Assembly (NCBI GenBank): GCA_027563935.2
Contig: CM050452.1
Location: forward strand, 32,124,850-32,188,849
DNA: 64,000 nt
From: Costus lasius
Taxonomy: Eukaryota > Streptophyta > Magnoliopsida > Zingiberales > Costaceae
Direction: 5' to 3'
A program made the translations under genes and the position numbers. The notes beneath the pieces are model-generated. The model was not told the origin of the DNA. It saw nothing but the letters and a program-made list of their open reading frames with translations, and did not search any database. This document shows positions 10,086 through 19,755 of the stretch, piece after piece; the first letter of the stretch is position 1; every line of letters begins with the position of its first letter.

Positions 10086-10618
10086 ATGGCTATGAACAAT
10101 AGCAGTTGGTCACTGCGATCTACCCTGGAAAGGGATAAGTTGGTTGGATCCAACTTACTGGATTGGTATATGAACTTAAGAATCATGCTCAAGCTCGAAA
10201 GGAAGCTTTATGTCCTTGAGCGTCCTTTTCCTGAGCCACTTCCATGCTCGGCCTCAGCGGCTGAGAGGAATGCTTATGATAAGCATCAGGTTGATACTTT
10301 GGAGGTTGCAAACCAACATGTCACCTGAAGTTAGAGGGTGATATGAATCAAAGAGTGCCTCTGAGATTATTTTTAATCTAAGGCAGCTCTTTGATAAATT
10401 GGTTGAGCACAATCCTCCTAAAAGTTGATATTCAGTGTGTTGAGCCGAAAGGCTTGACCAAGGAACTGAAATTAAAGATGGATATGATCAGGAATAATAG
10501 GTGCTATTCATGTGGAGGACCACCTCACATGTTGAAGGACATATTGCAACTTTAGAATGAGGAGAAGAAAGGCAAGGCCTTGTCTTCATGCTCAGGTATT
10601 TATGTTACCGAAGTCAAC
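10086..10618 (+). pseudogene. E2: truncated gag
   Basis: The gag start is ATG at 10086, four bases after the acceptor-like TTGTAG. I chose it over the upstream in-frame ATG at 10038 because E8 begins at the same place. The frame holds the N-terminal gag motif (RDKLVGSN, LERKLYVLER) and stops near 10328 after a frameshift. About 400 bp of gag are missing compared with E8 before a degraded CCHC knuckle (near 10500; CYSCG is kept but the His and last Cys region is altered). The sequence then reaches the protease leader, where E3 is inserted at 10623. It is non-functional. Confidence 0.85.
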
Positions 10619-10623
10619 CTCTC
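10619..10623. repeat. Target site duplication of E3 (left copy)
   Basis: CTCTC lies before E3 and again at 19756-19760 after it. The rejoined flanks give the E2 protease region without a gap, as in E8 near 62860. Confidence 0.95.
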
Positions 10624-12313
10624 TGAAGGAACCCCTAAATGAAGGGGGCAAAAACCCTAAGCATGGCGCAAATGAAATGTATGCAAGCGGAAGCAAGGGT
10701 TTGAAGAACCGTTGCATGCCATATATTCAACTATCATGGATTGATAAGAAGAAGGGGAGATCCATACCAATGCCATAGGCTTGGAAATCGGCTTGGATGA
10801 AGAGAACAAGTTAGGTCTCCTCCACAAGTCCACACACAAGATGAGGGATGGCTACCCTTTAGGATCTTCCTTGTGCTAGCAAGAGATCCCCTTTCGGTCC
10901 TTGTCGTGTGGGATGATGAGATGTCCCTTTTCGAGAGCTTCTCTTGGATGATCCCCCTTTCGTCGTCAACCACACCAACGAAAGAGCTAGGCGTTGAAAA
11001 GAAAACCCTCAACGCATAAGCGTTTTAGCATTGAAGCAAAACCGGCCTTGATGACTTTCCATAAATGGAAGTCAATCAAGCCATGCGTTCAATCCAACCC
11101 AAAACGCATATGGCTTTGAACCAAGCGTTCACCCTTGTGAACCGGTTCAAGCCAAATCATCCAATCGGCTTTGGTTCATTAAACCAAACCAAAATAGCTC
11201 AAGCCATTTGGTCTAGACCAAATCGAACCCCAAGGCTCATGATCTAACCATTCATCTCCTGATGCCCCTGATCTCTCCGATCTAGCATCACCTCTCTCGA
11301 TCGAAGCTTACCGATCTCAAGCCCTAATCAATCAAACATGATCAGACCAGATCTCACTTACAATCAGAGATTAAATCCCTTTAATCTGAACTCAAAGAAT
11401 CCAGTCCACACGATCTGACTCAAGTAAGCCATATCATCAAATTGTGCGACCCTGAGGGTTTCCCTTAAATGTCGGTAACGATAACTTACGTTATCACGAT
11501 CAGTGAGGGGTATCTAGCAACACATCACTGTCTCCCGATATAAAGGAAAGAGTCTTCCAAGACTACTCCCAAACCATTGCACAAGTGTGACTCCATTCAC
11601 AAGGCATACATATGTCCTTTGCCACTGGATGTTCTTATTGGACAAGCGGGTCAAGCTTGTAACTCCAATACGATGAGCATGATTAGATCAGATGCCCATA
11701 GTCATCTGGGTATGGCCATACACTATCTCAATCATCTCATATAGGGGGCCCATTAGAACATCACACTCCTTAAACAAGGAGACGGCAATCCTGTGTCTAT
11801 CACTAGTGCCCTAACCTGATTCAAGCCCACCATCCAAGATAGTCTATAATCATTATGTTTCAAATGATATTGAACTACCTCAAGACAATGACAATCATCA
11901 TTTAGAAACACAAGCGATCTCAAGTCAGAGGACATGTGCTACTTGCTGCTTACAAGGATCATTCACATTGTGACAAGCAATGGAATATCCCAGTAGGGTC
12001 TGTCCAGTACATCCAATGTACCCATGAGTCTACATCTTATTTCATGCTCGAAGCATCCTATAAGATCAGCACTCATATTAGTCTCAATCATATCAAGGCT
12101 GTCTCATGTTCACCAAGATATCTCGACTAAGGACTTAGAGCCTGTCAGCCTAGCTGAACAGCTTTGAGACATTATCCAGAAGTACACTTATTACAGCAGA
12201 CAAGGTAACAACCTGAATAATAACCATGCCTCTTATAAACTTACCAGTTTATTACATGATACACTTTATAATCCCAAGGCCTCAAACATTAGCCTTAAGG
12301 GCATACCCCAACA
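10624..12313 (-). repeat. E3 3' LTR
   Basis: 1690 bp. In element sense it starts TGTTGGGGTATGCC and ends GGTTCCTTCA. Small open frames in it repeat identically in the other LTR (offset 7442) only because the LTRs are identical; I do not call them genes. Confidence 0.95.
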
Positions 12314-12331
12314 ATCTCCCACTTGCACTTA
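12314..12331 (-). other. E3 polypurine tract
   Basis: In element sense TAAGTGCAAGTGGGAGAT lies directly before the 3' LTR and just after the pol stop codon. It is the plus-strand primer site. Confidence 0.8.
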
Positions 12332-12333
12332 AT

Positions 12334-15300
12334 CTAATGGTTGAGAAATCTCAAACCCATATTATTACAGTGCTTTTCATGCTTCTGCTGCGCCAGAGGC
12401 TTGGTAAGCGGGTCTGCCAGATTGTCATCTGTATGAACCTTGCATATTTTGATCTCGCCTCGATCAATGATCTCCCAGATCAAGTGAAACCGTCTCTGTA
12501 TGTGCTTGGACTTCTGGTGCGACCGTGGTTCCTTTGCTTGTGCAATTGCTCCAGTGTTATCACAGAAGATAACCAAAGGATCGGCACTCGAAGGAACGAC
12601 ACCAAGTTCTCTCACGAACTTACGAATCCACACTGCCTCCTTGGATGCTTCCGAGGCTGCAACATACTCGGCTTCTGTTGTGGAATCAGCAACAGTTGAC
12701 TGTTTGAAACTCTTCCACACCACTGCTCCACCATTCAAGCTGAAAACATAGCCTGATTGCGATCGGAAATCATCCTGGTCCGACTGGAACGAAGCATCAG
12801 TATATCCCTCTATACTGAGTTCTTCCTGACCACCATATATCAAGAACATATCTTTGGTCCTCCGCAGATATTTTAAGATGTTCTTGACTGCAATCCAGTG
12901 CGCCAAACCTGGATTACTTTGGAATCGACTGGTCACGCTTAACCCGTAAGCGACGTCTGGGCGAGTACACAACATCGCATACATAATGGACCCAATAGCC
13001 GAAGCATAAGGTGTATTGTCCATTTCATCTTTCTCAGTCTGTGTTTGTGGACACTGCCTCTTCGAAAGATTCAGACCATGTCTGACTGGAAGATATCCAC
13101 GTTTAGAATTCTCTAAATGGAATCTCTCCAGGACCTTATCGATGTAAGTACTCTGGCACAACCCGAGAAGCCTCTTAGATCTATCCCGGTAGATCTTCAC
13201 ACCTAATACATAGGCTGCTTCTCCTAGATCTTTCATCTGGAAACATTTTCCTAACCATGCCTTAACAGCATGCAGTTCAGGAATATCATTTCCAATGATC
13301 AAGATATCATCGACGTAGAGGATTAGGAATGTAATTACGCTCCCACTAAACCTCTTATATACACACGGGTCATCCTCGTTCTTGATGAAACCAAACTCAG
13401 AGATTGATTCATCAAAACGAATATTCCAGCTTCTTGATGCTTGTTTAAGTCCATAAATGGACTTCTTTAACTTGCATATTTTATGACGATCTGATGGATT
13501 AGTGAAACCTTCCGGTTGTGTCATATACACATCCTCATCCAGATTTCCATTAAGGAAAGCTGTCTTCACATCCATCTGCCAGATCTCATAGTCGTAATAT
13601 GCTGCTATCGCGAAAAGAATCCGAATAGACTTAAACATGGCTACAGGTGAGAAAGTTTCATCATAATCTATCCCGTAGATTTGTTTGAAACCTTTCGCAA
13701 CTAGCCTGCCTTTATAGGTAACCACGTTACCATCCATGTCAATCTTCTTCTTGAAGATCCATTTACAGCCTATAGGGATTACACCCGGAGGCGGATCAAC
13801 CAAATCCCAGACTTGGTTATCTGACATGGAGTCCATCTCGGCTCGCATAGCGTCAAGCCATCTAGCTGACTCCGGTCCACTGACCGCATCCGCATAAGTT
13901 AGGGGTTCATCATTATTAATGATGTAGACTCCGTCATAGCGCTCAGGCTGTCGACGGATCCTACCCGATCTTCGCGGTTCCCGTGATATCTGAGCCTCAG
14001 GTTGTTCAGTAACCTGATCTACCAGCTCAGGCACATCCAACTCTGCTTGACTACTTTGTCCTTCCTCTGGATTCTCATCCAGCTTTATTTCTCTCCCACT
14101 GGCCTCTTGCAGAAGAAACTCCTTCTCAAGAAATATGGCCGTCCGAGCAACAAATACCTTGTTCTCTTTGGGATCGTAGAAATAATAACCCTTAGTTTCC
14201 TTAGGGTAACCGACAAAGATACATTTGTCAGATCTGCTCTCTAGTTTCCCAGAGGCGAGCTTTTTGACATAAGCCTCGCAACCCCAGATCCTGATAAATG
14301 TCAAGCTAGGCTGTTTCCCATACCATAACTCATATGGTGTCTTTGAAACTGCCTTGGATGGCACTCGGTTTAGTACCTTTGCAGCTGTTTCCAGTGCAAA
14401 ACCCCAAAAGGAATATGGAAGAGTAGCCTGACTCATCATAGAACGAACCATGTCTAGTAACGTTCTATTTCTCCTCTCGGACACACCATTCCATTGCGGT
14501 GTTCCTGGCGGAGTGAGCTGTGAGATAATCCCACACTCCTTCAGATAGTCAGTAAACGCATGACTCAGGTATTCTCCACCTCGATCAGAACGAAGTGCTT
14601 TGATATTTCGGCCTAGCTGATTTTGTACTTCATTTTTGAACTCTTTGAACTTGTCAAAAGATTCACTTTTATGTCTCATCAAATAGACATACCCATACCT
14701 ACTGAAATCATCAGTAAAGGTAATGAAGTACTGATAGCCACCTCTGGCATGTTTACTAAAAGGCCCACACACATCACTGTGTATAAGGTCCAGTAAACCT
14801 GAAGTCCTTTGACCTTTATTAGAAAAAGGAGACTTCGTCATTTTACCCATCAAACAAGCTTTGCATGTATCAATCTCCTCACAGGAGAATGATCCCAGCA
14901 GTCCATGTTCATGCAACCGCTTAATGCGCTTCTCATTTATATGGCCTAAACGACTATGCCATAGCAAGGTGCTGTCATCAGCATACTTGGCTTTCTTATT
15001 ATCAATGTTTTGTATAGAATTTTCCATGTCCAACATGTATAACCCATTGTTAATTGAACCAGTTGCATACACAATATTATCAAAAGAAAGTACACACTTT
15101 GAAATCTTGCATTCAAAGGCAAATCCTTTCCTGACAAGAGCAGGAATAGAGATAATATTCTTGGTAATACTGGGTACAAAATAACAATTGTTTAATTCTA
15201 ATACAATGCCAGATGGTAAGGAAATGAAATAGTCTCCTACAGCAACAGCAGCAACCCGTGCCCCGTTTCCAACGCGTAGGTCTACCTCATGCTGTCCCAC

Positions 15301-16218
15301 CTGCCTTCTTCTCTTGAGTTCCTGCACATTTGAACAAATGTGAACTCCACATGCAGTGTCCAACACCCATGAAATAGAAGAAGAAGATAACATGACCTCA
15401 GTCACATATATACCTGAGCCAGAAGCGATGCTTCCCCTCTTATCTCCTTGGAGCGCTTTACAGTCCTTTTTCCAGTGACCCAGCTGGCCACAGTGGAAAC
15501 ACCTGTTGTCCTTCGACCGCTTAACCTTCTGTTTCAGGGCCTTGCTGTAATTCTTGACAGGGGCCTTGCCCTTCTTCCCCTTCTTCTTGTTCCTGGAAGG
15601 AACCATCAAGATAGAGGTTGAAGGCTTACCCTTCAGAGTTTCCTCAGTTGTCAAGAGCATATTCAGCAGCTCTGCCGGCGTACAATCGATCTTGTTCATA
15701 TTAAAGTTAATAATGAACGCATCGAAAGAGGGCGGAAGAGACTGCAGAATAATGTCCACAGCAAGCTCCTGGTTGACGGTATGCCCCAGTTTCTCTAGAG
15801 CCTCCTTGTGCCCAATCATCTTGAGCACGTGAGCTCCCACCGGGCTCCCCTCAGCCAGTTTGCTCTGAAAGAAGAGCTTCGTCAGATTATAGCGTTCAGT
15901 CCTCGCCTGTGCAGCATACAGCATCTTGAGGTTCGCTATAATTTCTATAGCCGACATATCCTCATGCTGACGCTGCAGCGGTGGCGTCATAGACGCAAGC
16001 ATCAGGCAAGCGACATCAATGCTATCATTGACGTGCTTTTCGTAGGCATCCCGAACCGCCCTTGCGGCGTTCGGAGCGGGCTGCGGCGGTATCGCCGTCT
16101 CGAGGACATACAGTTTCCTCTCTGCCTTAAGAACGATCTTAAGGTGTCCGAACCAGTCAGAGAAGTTCGGCCCAGCAAACTTCTCCCTTTCCAGTAGGGA
16201 TCGCACATTGAAGCTCAT
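12334..16218 (-). CDS. E3 gag-pol polyprotein (copia, 1294 aa)
   Basis: Single uninterrupted frame for capsid and enzymes of a Ty1/copia element. In order it shows: gag core (residues about 1-200), a basic stretch (about 210-235), a CCHC knuckle CFHCGQLGHWKKDC (about 240-253), a protease with Asp near 287 in DTACGVH, GAG-pre-integrase (about 415-465), integrase with Asp 482, Asp 545 and Glu 581 (DD35E), reverse transcriptase with YVDD near 968-971, and RNase H with Asp near 1141, Glu 1184 and Asp 1220. All key enzyme residues are present. The protease has DTA where DTG or DSG is usual. The ATG used here lies 21 nt after a probable splice acceptor; the codon directly upstream of that 21-nt exon part is TAG, so only spliced RNA could extend the N-terminus. 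There is no frameshift between gag and pol. A tryptophan replaces the arginine seen in E9 and E10 near the C-terminal EIIDRG motif. Confidence 0.97.
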   Translation of the reverse strand: MSFNVRSLLEREKFAGPNFSDWFGHLKIVLKAERKLYVLETAIPPQPAPNAARAVRDAYEKHVNDSIDVACLMLASMTPPLQRQHEDMSAIEIIANLKMLYAAQARTERYNLTKLFFQSKLAEGSPVGAHVLKMIGHKEALEKLGHTVNQELAVDIILQSLPPSFDAFIINFNMNKIDCTPAELLNMLLTTEETLKGKPSTSILMVPSRNKKKGKKGKAPVKNYSKALKQKVKRSKDNRCFHCGQLGHWKKDCKALQGDKRGSIASGSGIYVTEVMLSSSSISWVLDTACGVHICSNVQELKRRRQVGQHEVDLRVGNGARVAAVAVGDYFISLPSGIVLELNNCYFVPSITKNIISIPALVRKGFAFECKISKCVLSFDNIVYATGSINNGLYMLDMENSIQNIDNKKAKYADDSTLLWHSRLGHINEKRIKRLHEHGLLGSFSCEEIDTCKACLMGKMTKSPFSNKGQRTSGLLDLIHSDVCGPFSKHARGGYQYFITFTDDFSRYGYVYLMRHKSESFDKFKEFKNEVQNQLGRNIKALRSDRGGEYLSHAFTDYLKECGIISQLTPPGTPQWNGVSERRNRTLLDMVRSMMSQATLPYSFWGFALETAAKVLNRVPSKAVSKTPYELWYGKQPSLTFIRIWGCEAYVKKLASGKLESRSDKCIFVGYPKETKGYYFYDPKENKVFVARTAIFLEKEFLLQEASGREIKLDENPEEGQSSQAELDVPELVDQVTEQPEAQISREPRRSGRIRRQPERYDGVYIINNDEPLTYADAVSGPESARWLDAMRAEMDSMSDNQVWDLVDPPPGVIPIGCKWIFKKKIDMDGNVVTYKGRLVAKGFKQIYGIDYDETFSPVAMFKSIRILFAIAAYYDYEIWQMDVKTAFLNGNLDEDVYMTQPEGFTNPSDRHKICKLKKSIYGLKQASRSWNIRFDESISEFGFIKNEDDPCVYKRFSGSVITFLILYVDDILIIGNDIPELHAVKAWLGKCFQMKDLGEAAYVLGVKIYRDRSKRLLGLCQSTYIDKVLERFHLENSKRGYLPVRHGLNLSKRQCPQTQTEKDEMDNTPYASAIGSIMYAMLCTRPDVAYGLSVTSRFQSNPGLAHWIAVKNILKYLRRTKDMFLIYGGQEELSIEGYTDASFQSDQDDFRSQSGYVFSLNGGAVVWKSFKQSTVADSTTEAEYVAASEASKEAVWIRKFVRELGVVPSSADPLVIFCDNTGAIAQAKEPRSHQKSKHIQRRFHLIWEIIDRGEIKICKVHTDDNLADPLTKPLAQQKHEKHCNNMGLRFLNH

Positions 16219-17840
16219 GGTGTTCGTTGCTGCAGGAATCTACAACAAGCAAGAACAGCAAGGTCAGTATCAATGTTTCAGAATCAATCCAGGACTTAAG
16301 AAAGATTCTTTTTCTCACTATTTTGTCTGACTGAAAAATCCAGTAAACAGTCCGAAAGAGTAACACTCTTTTAGTGAGATGGGATCCAGATTTCATACTT
16401 GGTCTCCGCGTCCCGCTCAGGCGAGATAAGATGCACAGAGATGACAAGCACTAATTTCTGGTAGGCTGTCCCAGCCAATCGCCAACCCGTGCGATTCCCC
16501 TTCATCTTGGCAATCCAGCAGACTGTGCCAACTGAGTTGGTACAACACAGTCTCTGATCCCAGAGATGGCTGCCTCCATGTGCTACCATATGCGCCACAT
16601 ATGTAGCCTACATGGTCAAGCTGACCCGACCTACTCCCTGGACCACCACGTGCTATGCTGAGCAACGAGAGGGGATAAATCCCAACTCTGTAACACGCAG
16701 GTGTAATCCAGCACCGTCTGAAGATAGATGGACGTGCCCACTGAGTGGGTTCAACACGGCTCCAACGATAATCAGAAAGGTGAGGTTTCGCGTCAGAAGG
16801 CTTATCGAGCTTGATATGTTAGCGTTGGATTTTAACGGTCTTTTATCTTCTTACTATCAGGCATATCCTATGGCTATAGCAGAAGATAAACTTAAACATG
16901 CAATTCTAATTATTAGCAATAAGTAGAAAGCATGATCTTATGTGGTAAAAGCCCATGAACCCTAGTAAGACCTTAATTTACTTAAGTCTTCACTTGAGCT
17001 CCTTGGCATCTCATCTGGTCCAACCTAGGGCCCTAGCGCCAAGAGCACCTCAGGTGCGCCACCAGCTGAATGCCCCTGTGGGATGTGTGCATTTGTACTC
17101 TTGTCTAATCAAATACATTTGATCTATCTAGACAAGTTTGACTCACAGGTCAATTATACAATATCTAAATTAAAAATGTGATTCGCAGATCACAAATTAA
17201 TTTACAAAATTGAATCCAGGCACGCAGGCCCCAGCACAGCACACATTTAACATGGGCAGCCCACATAAGACTAAATAGACAATCATCATGGCATCAATCA
17301 ACATGTGATCCAATCATTTTGAAATTAAAAGTTTTTGAAAACCCCATGGCATCAATTTTAATTTCCTTAGGTGTCCTACAACCTTACAATGGTCCATTGA
17401 TAGGGATCCACTCATCCATCTAGTCAGATCCTTTGCCCTTGCATGCACCGAGTCCTAACTGACTCGAGTTGACCTAATGGTCAACCATGCATGCGCCAAG
17501 GGCTGAACCACCCTCATGAGTTTTTGGCAAGCGGGTGTGACCCCGGGCCTAACTCAAGTGTGTTCAGTAGTTGTCTCAACCAGACCTCGCTACACACCTT
17601 TGATGCAGTTAACCTATAGCCACCTTGTGCTTGCGCACAGGTGCTATCTGGTCAACCCATCTAGGCTGTCAGATGGTCTGATCAGACTAATGGATCTAAC
17701 CTAGAGGTGACTTCAACCCCATCAACCCATCTAAGGGTTTATGGTAGGTGCCACTTAGGTCTAGTGAGGCGCGCAAGAGTTTTGTTTTGTCAAAAACAAT
17801 ATGTAAGAAGCGCCAATTAAACATGCGCCAACAATTACAT

Positions 17841-17905
17841 TTGTAGAGTCCCCTTCAAGGGGGAGCGCAACTTTGTAGAGTCCCCTTCAAGGGGGAGCGC
17901 AACTT
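17841..17905 (-). repeat. Two tandem copies of a CCCCTTGAAGGGG hairpin
   Basis: A unit of about 32 bp occurs twice. Each contains CCCC and GGGG arms around TTGAA in element sense. E9 (46028-46093) and E10 (about 60391-60450) also have two copies, so the pair is a stable feature of the family. Confidence 0.8.
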
Positions 17906-18051
17906 TGACAACAACAAACAACAAGCACCTATACATGCGGCTAAGAACAACAAACATCATGAATCTTTTATGAACTTGCGCATGTAACCAACCCTAGATC
18001 TAAGCATAACATGGATCACAACAGCAAACATAATAGCATGCAATGAGCCAA

Positions 18052-18063
18052 GCTCTGATACCA
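18052..18063 (-). other. E3 primer binding site (initiator-Met tRNA)
   Basis: GCTCTGATACCA on the plus strand is TGGTATCAGAGC in element sense, two bases inside the 5' LTR. Confidence 0.95.
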
Positions 18064-18065
18064 AT

Positions 18066-19755
18066 TGAAGGAACCCCTAAATGAAGGGGGCAAAAACCCT
18101 AAGCATGGCGCAAATGAAATGTATGCAAGCGGAAGCAAGGGTTTGAAGAACCGTTGCATGCCATATATTCAACTATCATGGATTGATAAGAAGAAGGGGA
18201 GATCCATACCAATGCCATAGGCTTGGAAATCGGCTTGGATGAAGAGAACAAGTTAGGTCTCCTCCACAAGTCCACACACAAGATGAGGGATGGCTACCCT
18301 TTAGGATCTTCCTTGTGCTAGCAAGAGATCCCCTTTCGGTCCTTGTCGTGTGGGATGATGAGATGTCCCTTTTCGAGAGCTTCTCTTGGATGATCCCCCT
18401 TTCGTCGTCAACCACACCAACGAAAGAGCTAGGCGTTGAAAAGAAAACCCTCAACGCATAAGCGTTTTAGCATTGAAGCAAAACCGGCCTTGATGACTTT
18501 CCATAAATGGAAGTCAATCAAGCCATGCGTTCAATCCAACCCAAAACGCATATGGCTTTGAACCAAGCGTTCACCCTTGTGAACCGGTTCAAGCCAAATC
18601 ATCCAATCGGCTTTGGTTCATTAAACCAAACCAAAATAGCTCAAGCCATTTGGTCTAGACCAAATCGAACCCCAAGGCTCATGATCTAACCATTCATCTC
18701 CTGATGCCCCTGATCTCTCCGATCTAGCATCACCTCTCTCGATCGAAGCTTACCGATCTCAAGCCCTAATCAATCAAACATGATCAGACCAGATCTCACT
18801 TACAATCAGAGATTAAATCCCTTTAATCTGAACTCAAAGAATCCAGTCCACACGATCTGACTCAAGTAAGCCATATCATCAAATTGTGCGACCCTGAGGG
18901 TTTCCCTTAAATGTCGGTAACGATAACTTACGTTATCACGATCAGTGAGGGGTATCTAGCAACACATCACTGTCTCCCGATATAAAGGAAAGAGTCTTCC
19001 AAGACTACTCCCAAACCATTGCACAAGTGTGACTCCATTCACAAGGCATACATATGTCCTTTGCCACTGGATGTTCTTATTGGACAAGCGGGTCAAGCTT
19101 GTAACTCCAATACGATGAGCATGATTAGATCAGATGCCCATAGTCATCTGGGTATGGCCATACACTATCTCAATCATCTCATATAGGGGGCCCATTAGAA
19201 CATCACACTCCTTAAACAAGGAGACGGCAATCCTGTGTCTATCACTAGTGCCCTAACCTGATTCAAGCCCACCATCCAAGATAGTCTATAATCATTATGT
19301 TTCAAATGATATTGAACTACCTCAAGACAATGACAATCATCATTTAGAAACACAAGCGATCTCAAGTCAGAGGACATGTGCTACTTGCTGCTTACAAGGA
19401 TCATTCACATTGTGACAAGCAATGGAATATCCCAGTAGGGTCTGTCCAGTACATCCAATGTACCCATGAGTCTACATCTTATTTCATGCTCGAAGCATCC
19501 TATAAGATCAGCACTCATATTAGTCTCAATCATATCAAGGCTGTCTCATGTTCACCAAGATATCTCGACTAAGGACTTAGAGCCTGTCAGCCTAGCTGAA
19601 CAGCTTTGAGACATTATCCAGAAGTACACTTATTACAGCAGACAAGGTAACAACCTGAATAATAACCATGCCTCTTATAAACTTACCAGTTTATTACATG
19701 ATACACTTTATAATCCCAAGGCCTCAAACATTAGCCTTAAGGGCATACCCCAACA
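18066..19755 (-). repeat. E3 5' LTR
   Basis: 1690 bp, identical to the 3' LTR by eye. Its U5 end contains AAACCCT and AGGGTTT arms (plus-strand 18138-18144 and 18094-18100) enclosing CTTCCGCTTGC in element sense. Confidence 0.95.

Larger units (their letters stand above)
16219..18065 (-). other. E3 untranslated leader
   Basis: This non-coding leader reads leftwards. It holds the primer site (18052-18063), a duplicated CCCCTTGAAGGGG hairpin (17841-17905), hairpin I (CCCAC-TCA-GTGGG in sense, 16737-16749), hairpin II with 8-bp outer and 5-bp inner stems (16520-16553), hairpin III (16411-16426), and a branch point and acceptor before gag. I see no other gene. Confidence 0.75.
16240..18209 (-). 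other. E3 predicted leader intron
   Basis: In element sense, U5 reads ATG-GCA-TTG then GTATGG: a donor directly after three codons beginning with ATG (18218-18210). The acceptor TTGTTGTAG ends at 16240, with branch-like TACTGAC at 16269-16263. The next 21 nt have no stop and run into the gag ATG in the same frame as the U5 ATG. The intron removes the primer site and the leader hairpins. This is inferred, but the same arrangement occurs in E9 and E10. Confidence 0.6.
10624..19755 (-). mobile_element. E3: intact, very young family C copia element
   Basis: E3 is 9132 bp, with LTRs of 1690 bp (10624-12313 and 18066-19755) that I compared line by line and found no difference. It has a perfect CTCTC duplication, a Met-tRNA primer site, a polypurine tract and an uninterrupted 1294-codon gag-pol. 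It reads leftwards. It is the last insertion in the left block. With every part present it could have been mobile very recently. Confidence 0.97.

Noticed and set aside
10657..12130. Several 60-92 codon open frames repeated in the E3 LTRs, with relatives in E9 and E10
   Set aside because: They lie in LTR sequence, are repeated only because LTRs are repeated, and lack start context or domain character.
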